From Parachlamydiales bacterium (GTDB taxonomy: Bacteria; Chlamydiota; Chlamydiia; Chlamydiales; Rhabdochlamydiaceae), in NCBI GenBank assembly GCA_020050965.1, contig JAGVJV010000227.1:1-5004 (forward strand): 5,004 nucleotides of DNA, given 5' to 3'. Every line of letters starts with the position of its first letter. The stretch's first letter is position 1. This document shows, in pieces, positions 1 through 5,004 of this stretch. A model generated the notes under the pieces. The model did not search any database, had not been told where the DNA came from, and saw nothing but the letters and a program-made list of their open reading frames with translations. Position numbers and translations under genes: made by a program.

Positions 1-76
1 CTGAGCAAAAAATCTCTACTATCATAAAGTTAGACCCTTTGTATGCCTTGGGCTCGGTCGATTTTAGGGTTCTTAT

Positions 77-150
77 TGCACCGGAGAGGATTCGAACCTC
101 TGACCTCACGGTTCGTAGCCGTGTGCTCTATCCAGCTGAGCTACCGGTGC
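77..150 (-). tRNA. tRNA-Arg with ACG anticodon
   Basis: Read on the minus strand this folds into a complete 74-nt cloverleaf. The acceptor stem GCACCGG pairs perfectly with CCGGTGC. The D arm is GCTC/GAGC with GGA in its loop, the anticodon arm is CACGG-CTACGAA-CCGTG, the variable loop is AGGTC, and the T arm is AGAGG-TTCGAAT-CCTCT; the discriminator base is A. The anticodon ACG specifies arginine. A34 is normally deaminated to inosine by TadA, so the tRNA reads CGU, CGC and CGA. The A in the D loop after GG and the A discriminator agree with known arginine identity elements. The CCA end is not encoded (the next bases are ATA), so it would be added by tRNA nucleotidyltransferase. No convincing intrinsic terminator is visible between 76 and 1. 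Confidence 0.97.
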
Positions 151-162
151 AGGGAAATATCT

Positions 163-191
163 ATGATCTAATGAAATTCCATTTTTGCCAA
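163..191 (-). promoter_or_regulatory. possible sigma70-type promoter of tRNA-Arg
   Basis: On the minus strand TTGGCA (5 of 6 to the -35 consensus) is followed after 17 bases by GATCAT (4 of 6 to TATAAT). The box ends 12 bases before the mature tRNA 5' end, which suits a short leader removed by RNase P. The -10 match is mediocre. A second candidate, the symmetric element at 202-231, lies further upstream. Confidence 0.3.
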
Positions 192-202
192 GAGGATTTT
201 AT

Positions 203-230
203 TTATACCCAAAATAGCCATACGGTATAA
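203..230. repeat. 7-bp inverted repeat spanning the promoter
   Basis: TTATACC (203-209) and GGTATAA (224-230) are perfect inverted repeats separated by 14 bases, giving a centre-to-centre distance of 21 bp, close to two helical turns. The left arm overlaps the -35 and the right arm overlaps the -10 of the rightward promoter. On the minus strand the same bases give TTATAC-17-TATAAA (230-202). The element could therefore be a symmetric bidirectional promoter or a dimeric repressor operator. The left arm is also the start of a TATACCCAAAAT string (204-215) resembling the dispersed repeat at the right end of the window. Confidence 0.5.
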
Positions 231-231
231 T
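203..231 (+). promoter_or_regulatory. probable promoter of the methyltransferase-MFS operon
   Basis: A perfect -10 hexamer TATAAT lies at 226-231, with a weak -35 TTATAC at 203-208 after a 17-base spacer. Transcription would start near 238, only about five bases before the ATG at 243, so the mRNA would be nearly leaderless. This fits the lack of any Shine-Dalgarno sequence before that ATG. The -10 is seen directly; its use is inferred. Confidence 0.45.
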
Positions 232-242
232 CATTCAATTTT

Positions 243-800
243 ATGATCGATTGGCAGCAGCAATGGGCTTTTTTTGCCCCAAGATTCGTGGATGGAAAGG
301 CACATATTAGCCTCCCTAATGGTGCAGAGGTTCAACTTCTGCCGGGGCCAGGCTTTGGCGATTTTTCCCATCCTACGACCCAACTAATGGTCTCGCTCAT
401 GGAAGAGCATGTCCCCAATAGGGTGGTCTTTGATATCGGCTGTGGAAGCGGCATCCTCTCGGTTGCGGCAGCGAAAATGGGTGCAAAAAAAGTTTATGCC
501 TGCGATATCGATGCGCAAGCGATCGCCCATACAGAAAAAAATGGGCAGCTAAATGGGGTAAATATCGATTTCAGCAAACCAACCGGAAAACCAGTTGTCC
601 TCATGAACATGATCTCATCGGAACAGGATCTGGCCTGGAAAAGCCATGGCTGCCCCTTCGAAATTCTCATTTGTTCTGGGATTTTATTGGCAGATAAGGA
701 TAATTATATGGAATTTGTCAAATCTAATTCTTGGATGCCCATTCATGAGGAAGAGTCTCAAGGATGGCTAGGAATGGTATTTAAGAGAGAACCTTTATGA
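243..800 (+). CDS. short PrmA-like SAM-dependent methyltransferase
   Basis: Predicted cytosolic 185-residue class I (Rossmann-fold) methyltransferase, closest to the catalytic domain of PrmA, which methylates ribosomal protein L11. Visible motifs in order: a PrmA-type lead-in PGPGFGDFSHPTT (34-46, matching the family's LAFGTGTHPTT), SAM-binding motif I VFDIGCGSGI (62-71), the acidic motif II end ACDID (86-90), NG at 104-105, motif IV-like VLMNMI (119-124, where PrmA has ANIL), and SGIL (145-148) near the end. Bacterial PrmA is usually about 290 residues. Here the N-terminal L11-recognition domain is essentially absent, leaving about 33 residues before the catalytic core, and the region between motifs II and IV is shortened. 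The substrate is therefore uncertain. The ATG at 243 is the first possible start, because an in-frame stop (TAA, 228-230) lies just upstream. There is no Shine-Dalgarno sequence. The stop codon overlaps the start of the next gene (ATGA). Confidence 0.85.
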   Translation: MIDWQQQWAFFAPRFVDGKAHISLPNGAEVQLLPGPGFGDFSHPTTQLMVSLMEEHVPNRVVFDIGCGSGILSVAAAKMGAKKVYACDIDAQAIAHTEKNGQLNGVNIDFSKPTGKPVVLMNMISSEQDLAWKSHGCPFEILICSGILLADKDNYMEFVKSNSWMPIHEEESQGWLGMVFKREPL

Positions 801-2062
801 AGAAACAATATTTTTTAGCCTGGGTCATATGGCTATTGAGTGCACTTTTCATGTTCTACAAATATGCGATCGAAGTTTCTCCAAGCGTGATGACCGATCA
901 CCTGATGAAAGCTTTCCAGATCGATGGAGCGCAACTTGGAAACTTAGCCGCTACCTACTTCTACGCCTATTTACTTATGCAAATTCCTGGAGGCCTTCTT
1001 CTTGACCACTATGGCCCGCGCAAGGTCACTAGCATCGCGATTGCCATTTGCGGTCTGGGTACCATCATTTTTGCCAGTTCTAATATCCTCTTTGTGGCTC
1101 AACTAGGAAGGTTCTTAAGTGGCTTTGGCGCCGCATTCGCCGCGATGAACTGCTTGAAACTGACCGGAAACTGGTTCCCAGCAAAGCGCTTTGCCCTCAT
1201 GGCCGGACTGATGATGTCGCTCGGGATGCTTGGAGCTGTCGGAGGTCAAGCACCTCTATCTGCCTTCATTACTGCTCTAGATTGGCGCCCTGCATTATTT
1301 GTGATCGGAATCGCCGGCATTGTCCTGTGCATACTTTTCTGGTTCATTGTGCGCGATCGGGCCAAGTACCATGCCGACCTCCACCTTACCCCGGAAGGGA
1401 CAAATATTTGGCAAAGCTGCAAGTCGGTCTTTAAGAGCAAACAATCCTGGCTCCTCTCCGTCTACAGCGGTTTGGCTTTTGCACCGATCACCGTATTCGG
1501 CGGCCTTTGGGGCGTTCCATTCATCGCCGAAGCTTTCAGCCTGACAAAAATAAGTTCTGCCCAAATCGTCTCTCTCATTTTTATCGGTTTTGCAGCTGGC
1601 GCGCCACTCTGGGGATGGCTCTCTGATTACATTGGCAACCGGAAAAAAGTGATGTACTTCGGTACATTCTTTTCAACCATTGCCTTCTCGATTGTTCTTT
1701 ACATGCCCATTTCAGTTTGGCTGCTTAGCGTTCTCATGTTTGGCTTTGGCTTTTTCCTCAGCTCCTTCCTAGTTTGCTTCACAATGATTCGCGAAATCAA
1801 CGCACCAACAGTTGCAGCTACGGCCATTGGATTCATGAATAGCTTTGACGCCCTGCTAGGCGCTCTCTCTGATCCATTGACAGGGAAATTCCTCGATTTA
1901 GGATGGGAAGGCAAACTGGTCGACGGAGTGCGGATCTTCTCAGTGGCCACCTACAAAGCGGCCCTGACGACAGTTCCGGTCTACTTGATCATTGCGTTTG
2001 TCTTGCTATTTTTTATTCGGGAGACCCATTGCAAGAGCTCGTTTCCGAACACGATGCCTTAG
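797..2062 (+). CDS. major facilitator superfamily permease, 12 TM
   Basis: Predicted 421-residue inner-membrane secondary transporter. The MFS signature loop GGLLLDHYGPRK (65-76) lies between helices 2 and 3 and recurs in the second half as GWLSDYIGNRKK (273-284). Helix 4 carries a motif-B-like GRFLSGFGAAFAAMN (104-118). About 12 hydrophobic segments are visible: roughly 7-24, 46-64, 76-94, 97-118, 131-153, 165-185, 217-245, 256-276, 285-303, 306-330, 338-360 and 390-408, with a polar central loop at 186-216. The N-terminal pattern FYKYAIEVSPSVM...YFYAYLLMQIPGGLLLD resembles the sugar-phosphate/Pht-type permeases abundant in Legionella, Coxiella and amoebal chlamydiae, where Pht members import amino acids or nucleosides. 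That resemblance is from memory, and the substrate cannot be read from sequence. Translation is probably coupled to the upstream methyltransferase gene through the 4-base ATGA overlap; a weak purine-rich AGAGAG (784-789) precedes the start. A T-rich run (2064-2079) follows the stop without a clear hairpin. Confidence 0.93.
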   Translation: MKKQYFLAWVIWLLSALFMFYKYAIEVSPSVMTDHLMKAFQIDGAQLGNLAATYFYAYLLMQIPGGLLLDHYGPRKVTSIAIAICGLGTIIFASSNILFVAQLGRFLSGFGAAFAAMNCLKLTGNWFPAKRFALMAGLMMSLGMLGAVGGQAPLSAFITALDWRPALFVIGIAGIVLCILFWFIVRDRAKYHADLHLTPEGTNIWQSCKSVFKSKQSWLLSVYSGLAFAPITVFGGLWGVPFIAEAFSLTKISSAQIVSLIFIGFAAGAPLWGWLSDYIGNRKKVMYFGTFFSTIAFSIVLYMPISVWLLSVLMFGFGFFLSSFLVCFTMIREINAPTVAATAIGFMNSFDALLGALSDPLTGKFLDLGWEGKLVDGVRIFSVATYKAALTTVPVYLIIAFVLLFFIRETHCKSSFPNTMP

Positions 2063-2066
2063 GTTT

Positions 2067-3293
2067 TTATTTTTTCTTCATATAAGAGTCGAAGGCTGAG
2101 AGAATATTTAATTCAGCAGTCGTCAATTCTGGTTGTCCAGCTAAACTCCCTTTGTAGACGATTGCATCGCAAACTTTGACTCTAATTTCAACAAAATCAC
2201 TTACTAGGAAATAAGTCATGCAATCCAAAAGACCTATGAGCTCGGAAAGGGAATAGGATTGTAGTAAATCAATGTCTTTCTTCTTTATCCATAAATCGTG
2301 AAAAAGGTAGAAGACCTTGGCCTTGATGCCCTCTAGAACAATAGTCTGCTTAGCAATCATTTGAGTTCTCACCAGCGAGCGAACAAAATCGCTGGTAACA
2401 AACATTGGCCACAAGGAGACTTCGATTTCACCCATACCTTCTAATTGAATACGACATTTGTCCTTCTTTACCCTTTCGCGCAAAGCAGTAGAATCGAGTC
2501 CGATAGCAACTAGCGCCTGACCAAATGTGGTATCGAGTTCCCCAGCTTTTAATTGAACAAGTAGGAAATCAAACACTTCTTGTCCAAGTGGAGTCGAATG
2601 GCAAGATCTATCCAAAAATAAAAAGAATCGACAGAGTTGCTCGGGTGATATTCGTGATTTTTCTTCAGCAAATGTCCCTCCCATCATCCTTTTGAACAGA
2701 GCATATTCCTGGGCAATCTCTTCTCCAGTCATGTTCTCAGGAATCAATCCCTTCAAAATAGAAGGAACAGGCGGTTTTTTGTGCGGTAATAGCGCAGCAA
2801 CAAGATAAAAGGATTCAAGTTTTAAAGAAGAAGCTCGCTCAAGAATCTCTTCCAAATAACTGATAAAAAATTTTGCGAATCTTTGATCCTTCAGCGGAAT
2901 CACAGCGCGAGTTATCTCAATCACCTCTTCGATATGACAATCTGGAGGGGTCAACTGCGTAAGGCAGGCGATAAATTTTCGAAATACAGTAGTAGTTAAA
3001 CAATTTAGAGCTTTTGACTCATCAGGAAAGTCGTTTGGATGAAACAAAATTTTCCATAATCTTGGCTCTCTAAAAAGCATTTCAGTAGAGCTAAACCCCT
3101 GTACATTTTTCTTAAACCCCTTCCTTTCCAGAATCTTGATGATCTTCCCGCGCTCTTCCTCTGAAAGCTTATCGTCCTTAGCCAACGCCTTAAGAGCTCG
3201 CTTGCTTGCCGAAAACACTTTTCTGCCCTCAGGTTCGGTCGGCAATGCTCTTGCACTTGCTTCAAGTTGCTCGATGAATAGTGAAACAGACAT
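2067..3293 (-). CDS. conserved-looking protein of unknown function
   Basis: I do not recognise this 408-residue protein. It has no signal peptide and no clear transmembrane helix, so it should be cytosolic or secreted by a signal-peptide-independent route. Most of it looks alpha-helical: a charged N-terminal third (residues 20-62, rich in K/R/E, for example LSEEERGKIIKILERKGF), amphipathic helices at about 100-165, a helical middle (190-265), a short probable beta segment around 280-300, and a helical C-terminus ending MKKK. Five cysteines or more are scattered with no metal-binding pattern. The start is well supported: GAGG (3300-3303) sits six bases upstream of the ATG. That site lies in the last codons of the symporter gene, whose stop is three bases away, so the two are co-transcribed and probably translationally coupled. 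Sampled blocks are about 40-42% GC, against 53-55% in sampled blocks of the flanking transporter genes. This suggests a different constraint or a later acquisition. A lineage-specific regulator, scaffold or secreted effector are all possible. Confidence 0.8.
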   Translation of the reverse strand: MSVSLFIEQLEASARALPTEPEGRKVFSASKRALKALAKDDKLSEEERGKIIKILERKGFKKNVQGFSSTEMLFREPRLWKILFHPNDFPDESKALNCLTTTVFRKFIACLTQLTPPDCHIEEVIEITRAVIPLKDQRFAKFFISYLEEILERASSLKLESFYLVAALLPHKKPPVPSILKGLIPENMTGEEIAQEYALFKRMMGGTFAEEKSRISPEQLCRFFLFLDRSCHSTPLGQEVFDFLLVQLKAGELDTTFGQALVAIGLDSTALRERVKKDKCRIQLEGMGEIEVSLWPMFVTSDFVRSLVRTQMIAKQTIVLEGIKAKVFYLFHDLWIKKKDIDLLQSYSLSELIGLLDCMTYFLVSDFVEIRVKVCDAIVYKGSLAGQPELTTAELNILSAFDSYMKKK

Positions 3294-3296
3294 AAA

Positions 3297-4697
3297 CTAC
3301 CTCGATAAGGCTCTTCTGGGAACTCTAGATGCAATCTGAATTGCCGCCAAAGCAAGTGGGAACGCCACAATGAGGGGAGGAATTTCGGTTTTAAGAAGGG
3401 GCCAAATGGCGACGGTTCCACCACCGAGGACCATTCCGAGCCAAGCGCCCGTAGATGTGAGCCGTTTAAAGTAAAGGCTCGCGATCACTAGAGGCCCAAA
3501 GCAGGCGCCAAGCCCCGACCAGGCATAGAGCACTAGATCGTTAATGGAGGCGATCTTTGATAGGGCAATTCCAATCGCGATACAGGCCGATAGCCCACTT
3601 GCCACACGCACAACTAGGAGCTGCTCTTTATCTGAGCAATCTTTGCGTAAGAATCGTTTGTATATATCCTCGGTGATGGTCGTCGAGAGGACAAGCAACA
3701 TCGATCCTACCGAATTGATCACAGTGGCGATGATGGCGCAGAGAAAAATGCCTGCGATAAAAGGATGGAAATAGCCATGGACCATTTCAATGAAAACCTG
3801 TTCCTTATCTGCCAGTGAATTTCCAAAGATGGCAATGCCCACAAATCCTACGAGGGTAGCGCCCGCTAAGGAGAGAATTTGCCAAGCGATCCCGATTCTG
3901 GTAGAGGCCTGAATTTGCTCTGGCTTTCTAATGCCCATGAATTTGGTTAGAATATGGGGCTGGCCAAAATAGCCGATTCCCCATCCGAGCATGAGCAAAA
4001 TGTTCTTCCAAATATTGTCTCCAGAGAACAAAGAAAAGGACTTCCCATGGCTTTGCACTTCAGAAATCACTTTTCCAAATCCCCCCATATCAAATGCAAT
4101 ATAGATAGGGACGAATAGGATAACGCCCATCAGAAATAACCCTTGGAACAGATCGACACGCGCGAGAGTTAGATAGCCACCAATCAGAATATAAGGGAGG
4201 ATCAGAGCAATGCCTAAGAACACTCCCATCGTATAAGAAATGGGGAAAAGAGTTTTAACTAAAAGACCCATTCCATAGAGCGTTACGGCCACATAAACAG
4301 TGTAAAAGATAAATAGAAAGGCCGATGTGATCAAGCGTCCAGCAGGCCAGTTCTGTCCTAGTTTTTGTTCAAAAAAGCCGGTAATGGTCACGCTTGAGGT
4401 CTGTTCCGTTTCCCGACGCACCTTAGGAGCTACCAGGCGCCAATTGAGCCACATCATCATCACGAGGCCGATGGCGACCCAAATCTGCTGCCCTCCAATG
4501 AGATAAACTGCTCCAGGATAGGCCATAAAGAGCCAATTGCTCATCTCGCTTGCGTGTGCAGCCAGAGCCGTTGTCCATGGGTTCAAAGAACGATCGCCAA
4601 TTACAAAATCTTTTTGACTGACCGCCCGTTTTTGGTTGGTAATTGCAAATAGAATGAGAAATGAAAAATAGATACCAATGGCTAGAATCTCTGACAT
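3297..4697 (-). CDS. putP: Na+/proline symporter, SSS family (PutP-like)
   Basis: Predicted 466-residue inner-membrane symporter of the solute:sodium symporter family (LeuT fold, about 13 helices), taking up proline with Na+. It aligns well with Escherichia coli PutP (502 residues): VIGDRSLNPWTTALAAHASEM (32-52) for helix 2, LGWGIGYFGQPHILTKFMG (237-255), ITEDIYKRFLRK (341-352) and YAWSGLGACFGP (391-402). Residues matching proline-site positions Y140, W244, Y248 and P252 are present as Y135, W239, Y243 and P247, and D187 matches D182. Three positions differ: the Na+-linked D55 is E51, G58 is N54, and S340/T341 are N328/S329. The shorter length mainly reflects a missing polar C-terminal tail. 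I chose the ATG at 4697 because GGAG lies six bases upstream and homology begins there. A 47-codon upstream extension to 4838 exists, but it is encoded by a palindromic repeat and by promoter-like DNA. The family is secure; proline as substrate is likely but not certain. Confidence 0.92.
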   Translation of the reverse strand: MSEILAIGIYFSFLILFAITNQKRAVSQKDFVIGDRSLNPWTTALAAHASEMSNWLFMAYPGAVYLIGGQQIWVAIGLVMMMWLNWRLVAPKVRRETEQTSSVTITGFFEQKLGQNWPAGRLITSAFLFIFYTVYVAVTLYGMGLLVKTLFPISYTMGVFLGIALILPYILIGGYLTLARVDLFQGLFLMGVILFVPIYIAFDMGGFGKVISEVQSHGKSFSLFSGDNIWKNILLMLGWGIGYFGQPHILTKFMGIRKPEQIQASTRIGIAWQILSLAGATLVGFVGIAIFGNSLADKEQVFIEMVHGYFHPFIAGIFLCAIIATVINSVGSMLLVLSTTITEDIYKRFLRKDCSDKEQLLVVRVASGLSACIAIGIALSKIASINDLVLYAWSGLGACFGPLVIASLYFKRLTSTGAWLGMVLGGGTVAIWPLLKTEIPPLIVAFPLALAAIQIASRVPRRALSR

Positions 4698-4703
4698 ACT
4701 TTT

Positions 4704-4707
4704 CTCC
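4704..4707 (-). promoter_or_regulatory. ribosome-binding site that fixes the putP start
   Basis: Minus-strand CGGAGAAAAGT precedes the ATG at 4697, placing GGAG six bases from it. It is the only good Shine-Dalgarno site in the region, and it argues against the longer reading frame starting at 4838. Confidence 0.75.
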
Positions 4708-4717
4708 GTGGGAAAAA

Positions 4718-4748
4718 AGTATATCATATAGAGGAAATATCTATACAA
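4718..4748 (-). promoter_or_regulatory. possible promoter of the putP operon
   Basis: On the minus strand TATACT (4723-4718, 5 of 6 to TATAAT) lies 19 bases after TTGTAT (4748-4743, 4 of 6 to TTGACA). Transcription would start near 4711, just upstream of the ribosome-binding site, leaving a leader of about 13 bases. The surrounding DNA is AT-rich (TATATGATATAC), so several overlapping -10 choices exist and the spacer is long. Confidence 0.28.
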
Positions 4749-4765
4749 TTGAAAAAAATGAAGAG

Positions 4766-4839
4766 TATACCCAAGATCACTCAAAAGTTGGCCGATTGGC
4801 GGGATTGAAAGCTCCCGCGGTTGGGTGATTTTGGGCATA
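4766..4839. repeat. 74-base imperfect palindromic repeat element
   Basis: The outer arms, TATACCCAAGATCACTCAA (4766-4784) and TTGGGTGATTTTGGGCATA (4821-4839), match as an inverted repeat at 16 of 19 positions. In plus-strand RNA two of the three mismatches become G-U wobbles. Inside is a second hairpin, GCGGGA (4799-4804) with TCCCGC (4813-4818) around an 8-base loop. The first 39 bases recur at 4956-4994 with 35 identities. The size, palindromy, TATA-like ends and recurrence suggest a REP- or MITE-like dispersed element. It sits just upstream of the putP promoter region. Confidence 0.75.
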
Positions 4840-4888
4840 AGGGTACATATTGCTCTAAAATATTCCCCTACCGCATTCTATGTCGTAC

Positions 4889-4900
4889 TATACCCAAGAT
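4889..4900 (+). repeat. short remnant of the TATACCCAAG repeat
   Basis: TATACCCAAGAT is identical to the first 12 bases of the palindromic element at 4766, then diverges at once. At 12 bases it could be a decayed end or a chance match. Its location between two longer copies favours relatedness. Confidence 0.4.
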
Positions 4901-4955
4901 GAGAGATGTCAATAATATACTTAGTTGCAGAAGACATTAAAAAGGAAGCTGAGTT

Positions 4956-4994
4956 TATACCCAAGTTCACTCAAAAGTTGGCCAATAAGCGGGA
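4956..4994 (+). repeat. second long copy of the dispersed repeat, cut by the window end
   Basis: This copy matches 4766-4804 in the same orientation at 35 of 39 positions; differences lie at 4966, 4984, 4987 and 4988. It includes the CTCAAAAGTTGGCC core and the GCGGGA half of the inner hairpin. Beyond 4994 the match ends abruptly at an adapter-like string, so the right half of the element is not visible. Confidence 0.8.
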
Positions 4995-5004
4995 GATCGG
5001 AAGA
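4994..5004 (+). other. adapter-like terminal sequence, probably non-genomic
   Basis: The last 11 bases, AGATCGGAAGA, are identical to the start of the widely used Illumina TruSeq-type adapter. They begin exactly where the repeat copy at 4956 stops matching its partner (the first A is shared). This is best explained as untrimmed adapter read-through at a contig end that collapsed inside a repeat. Confidence 0.7.

Noticed and set aside
1..76. Terminator or small gene downstream of the tRNA
   Set aside because: ACCCT/AGGGT arms are far apart, no GC-rich hairpin precedes the T-run, and no coding sequence is evident.
39..230. 63-residue reading frame on the plus strand
   Set aside because: It runs antisense through the tRNA-Arg gene; the APERIRTSDL-type peptide is a familiar artefact of translating tRNA complements.
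1246..1950. Several small frames on both strands inside the MFS gene, and similar ones at 1903-2085, 3136-3339 and 3544-3774
   Set aside because: All are shadows of real genes, without ribosome-binding sites or recognisable domains.
2005..2080. Possible rho-independent terminator after the MFS gene
   Set aside because: TTCGG/CCGAA and TCGT/ACGA can pair, but the loops are large or the stems short, and both lie over ten bases from the T-run.
3005..3424. 139-residue minus-strand frame spanning the end of putP and the start of the orphan gene
   Set aside because: It overlaps two well-supported genes in another frame and has low-complexity, arginine-rich shadow composition.
4698..4838. 47-codon N-terminal extension of the symporter
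   Set aside because: It is encoded by the palindromic repeat and AT-rich promoter-like DNA, has no homology to PutP, and the ATG at 4697 has a good ribosome-binding site.
4887..4912. Minus-strand consensus TTGACA with a TATAGT box upstream of putP
   Set aside because: The spacer is only 14 bases, too short for a normal sigma70 promoter, although the TTGACA match is perfect.
4766..5004. Repeat copies as a possible CRISPR array
   Set aside because: Only two long copies about 190 bases apart, with no regular 30-40 base spacers and no cas genes.

Overview
This is a compact bacterial chromosomal segment with four protein genes and one tRNA gene. The GC content is mid-40s, with sampled 60-base blocks ranging from about 40 to 55%. 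Gram-negative type proteins (a PutP-class proline symporter, a PrmA-like methyltransferase and a 12-helix MFS permease) sit beside an unrecognised helical protein. The MFS permease recalls amino-acid/nucleoside permeases common in intracellular bacteria such as Legionellales and amoeba-associated Chlamydiae. A host-associated or intracellular bacterium, perhaps a Waddlia/Parachlamydia-like chlamydia, is my best guess, but taxonomy is not proven by anything in the window. The sequence also looks like the physical end of a contig.

Layout. Bases 77-150 (minus strand) hold tRNA-Arg(ACG). Bases 151-242 are a short divergent control region with a perfect TATAAT box, set in a near-symmetric TTATACC...GGTATAA palindrome that could fire in both directions. 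Rightward, a short PrmA-like SAM methyltransferase (243-800) overlaps an MFS permease (797-2062) by four bases, so the two are almost certainly one transcription unit. Leftward, a Na+/proline symporter of the PutP/SSS family (start at 4697, stop at 3297) is followed three bases later by a 408-residue protein of unknown function (3293-2067). That gene's ribosome-binding site lies in the last codons of the symporter gene. The two operons converge with only four bases between their stop codons.

The last 307 bases (4698-5004) hold no gene. They contain the symporter's ribosome-binding site and probable promoter, then copies of a dispersed repeat beginning TATACCCAAG. One copy is a complete 74-base imperfect palindrome (4766-4839), one is a short 12-base remnant (4889-4900), and one long copy (from 4956) runs to the window end. 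A weaker match also lies in the promoter region at 204-215. The final 11 bases, AGATCGGAAGA, equal the start of the common Illumina adapter. Similarity between the long repeat copies stops exactly where this string begins, so these bases are probably not genomic.

Together the genes suggest two nutrient-uptake operons, each pairing a transporter with a less understood partner (a methyltransferase in one, an orphan protein in the other). No classical novel system is evident. The most rewarding points are the repeat family, the symmetric promoter, the altered Na+-site residues of the symporter, and the symporter-coupled orphan.
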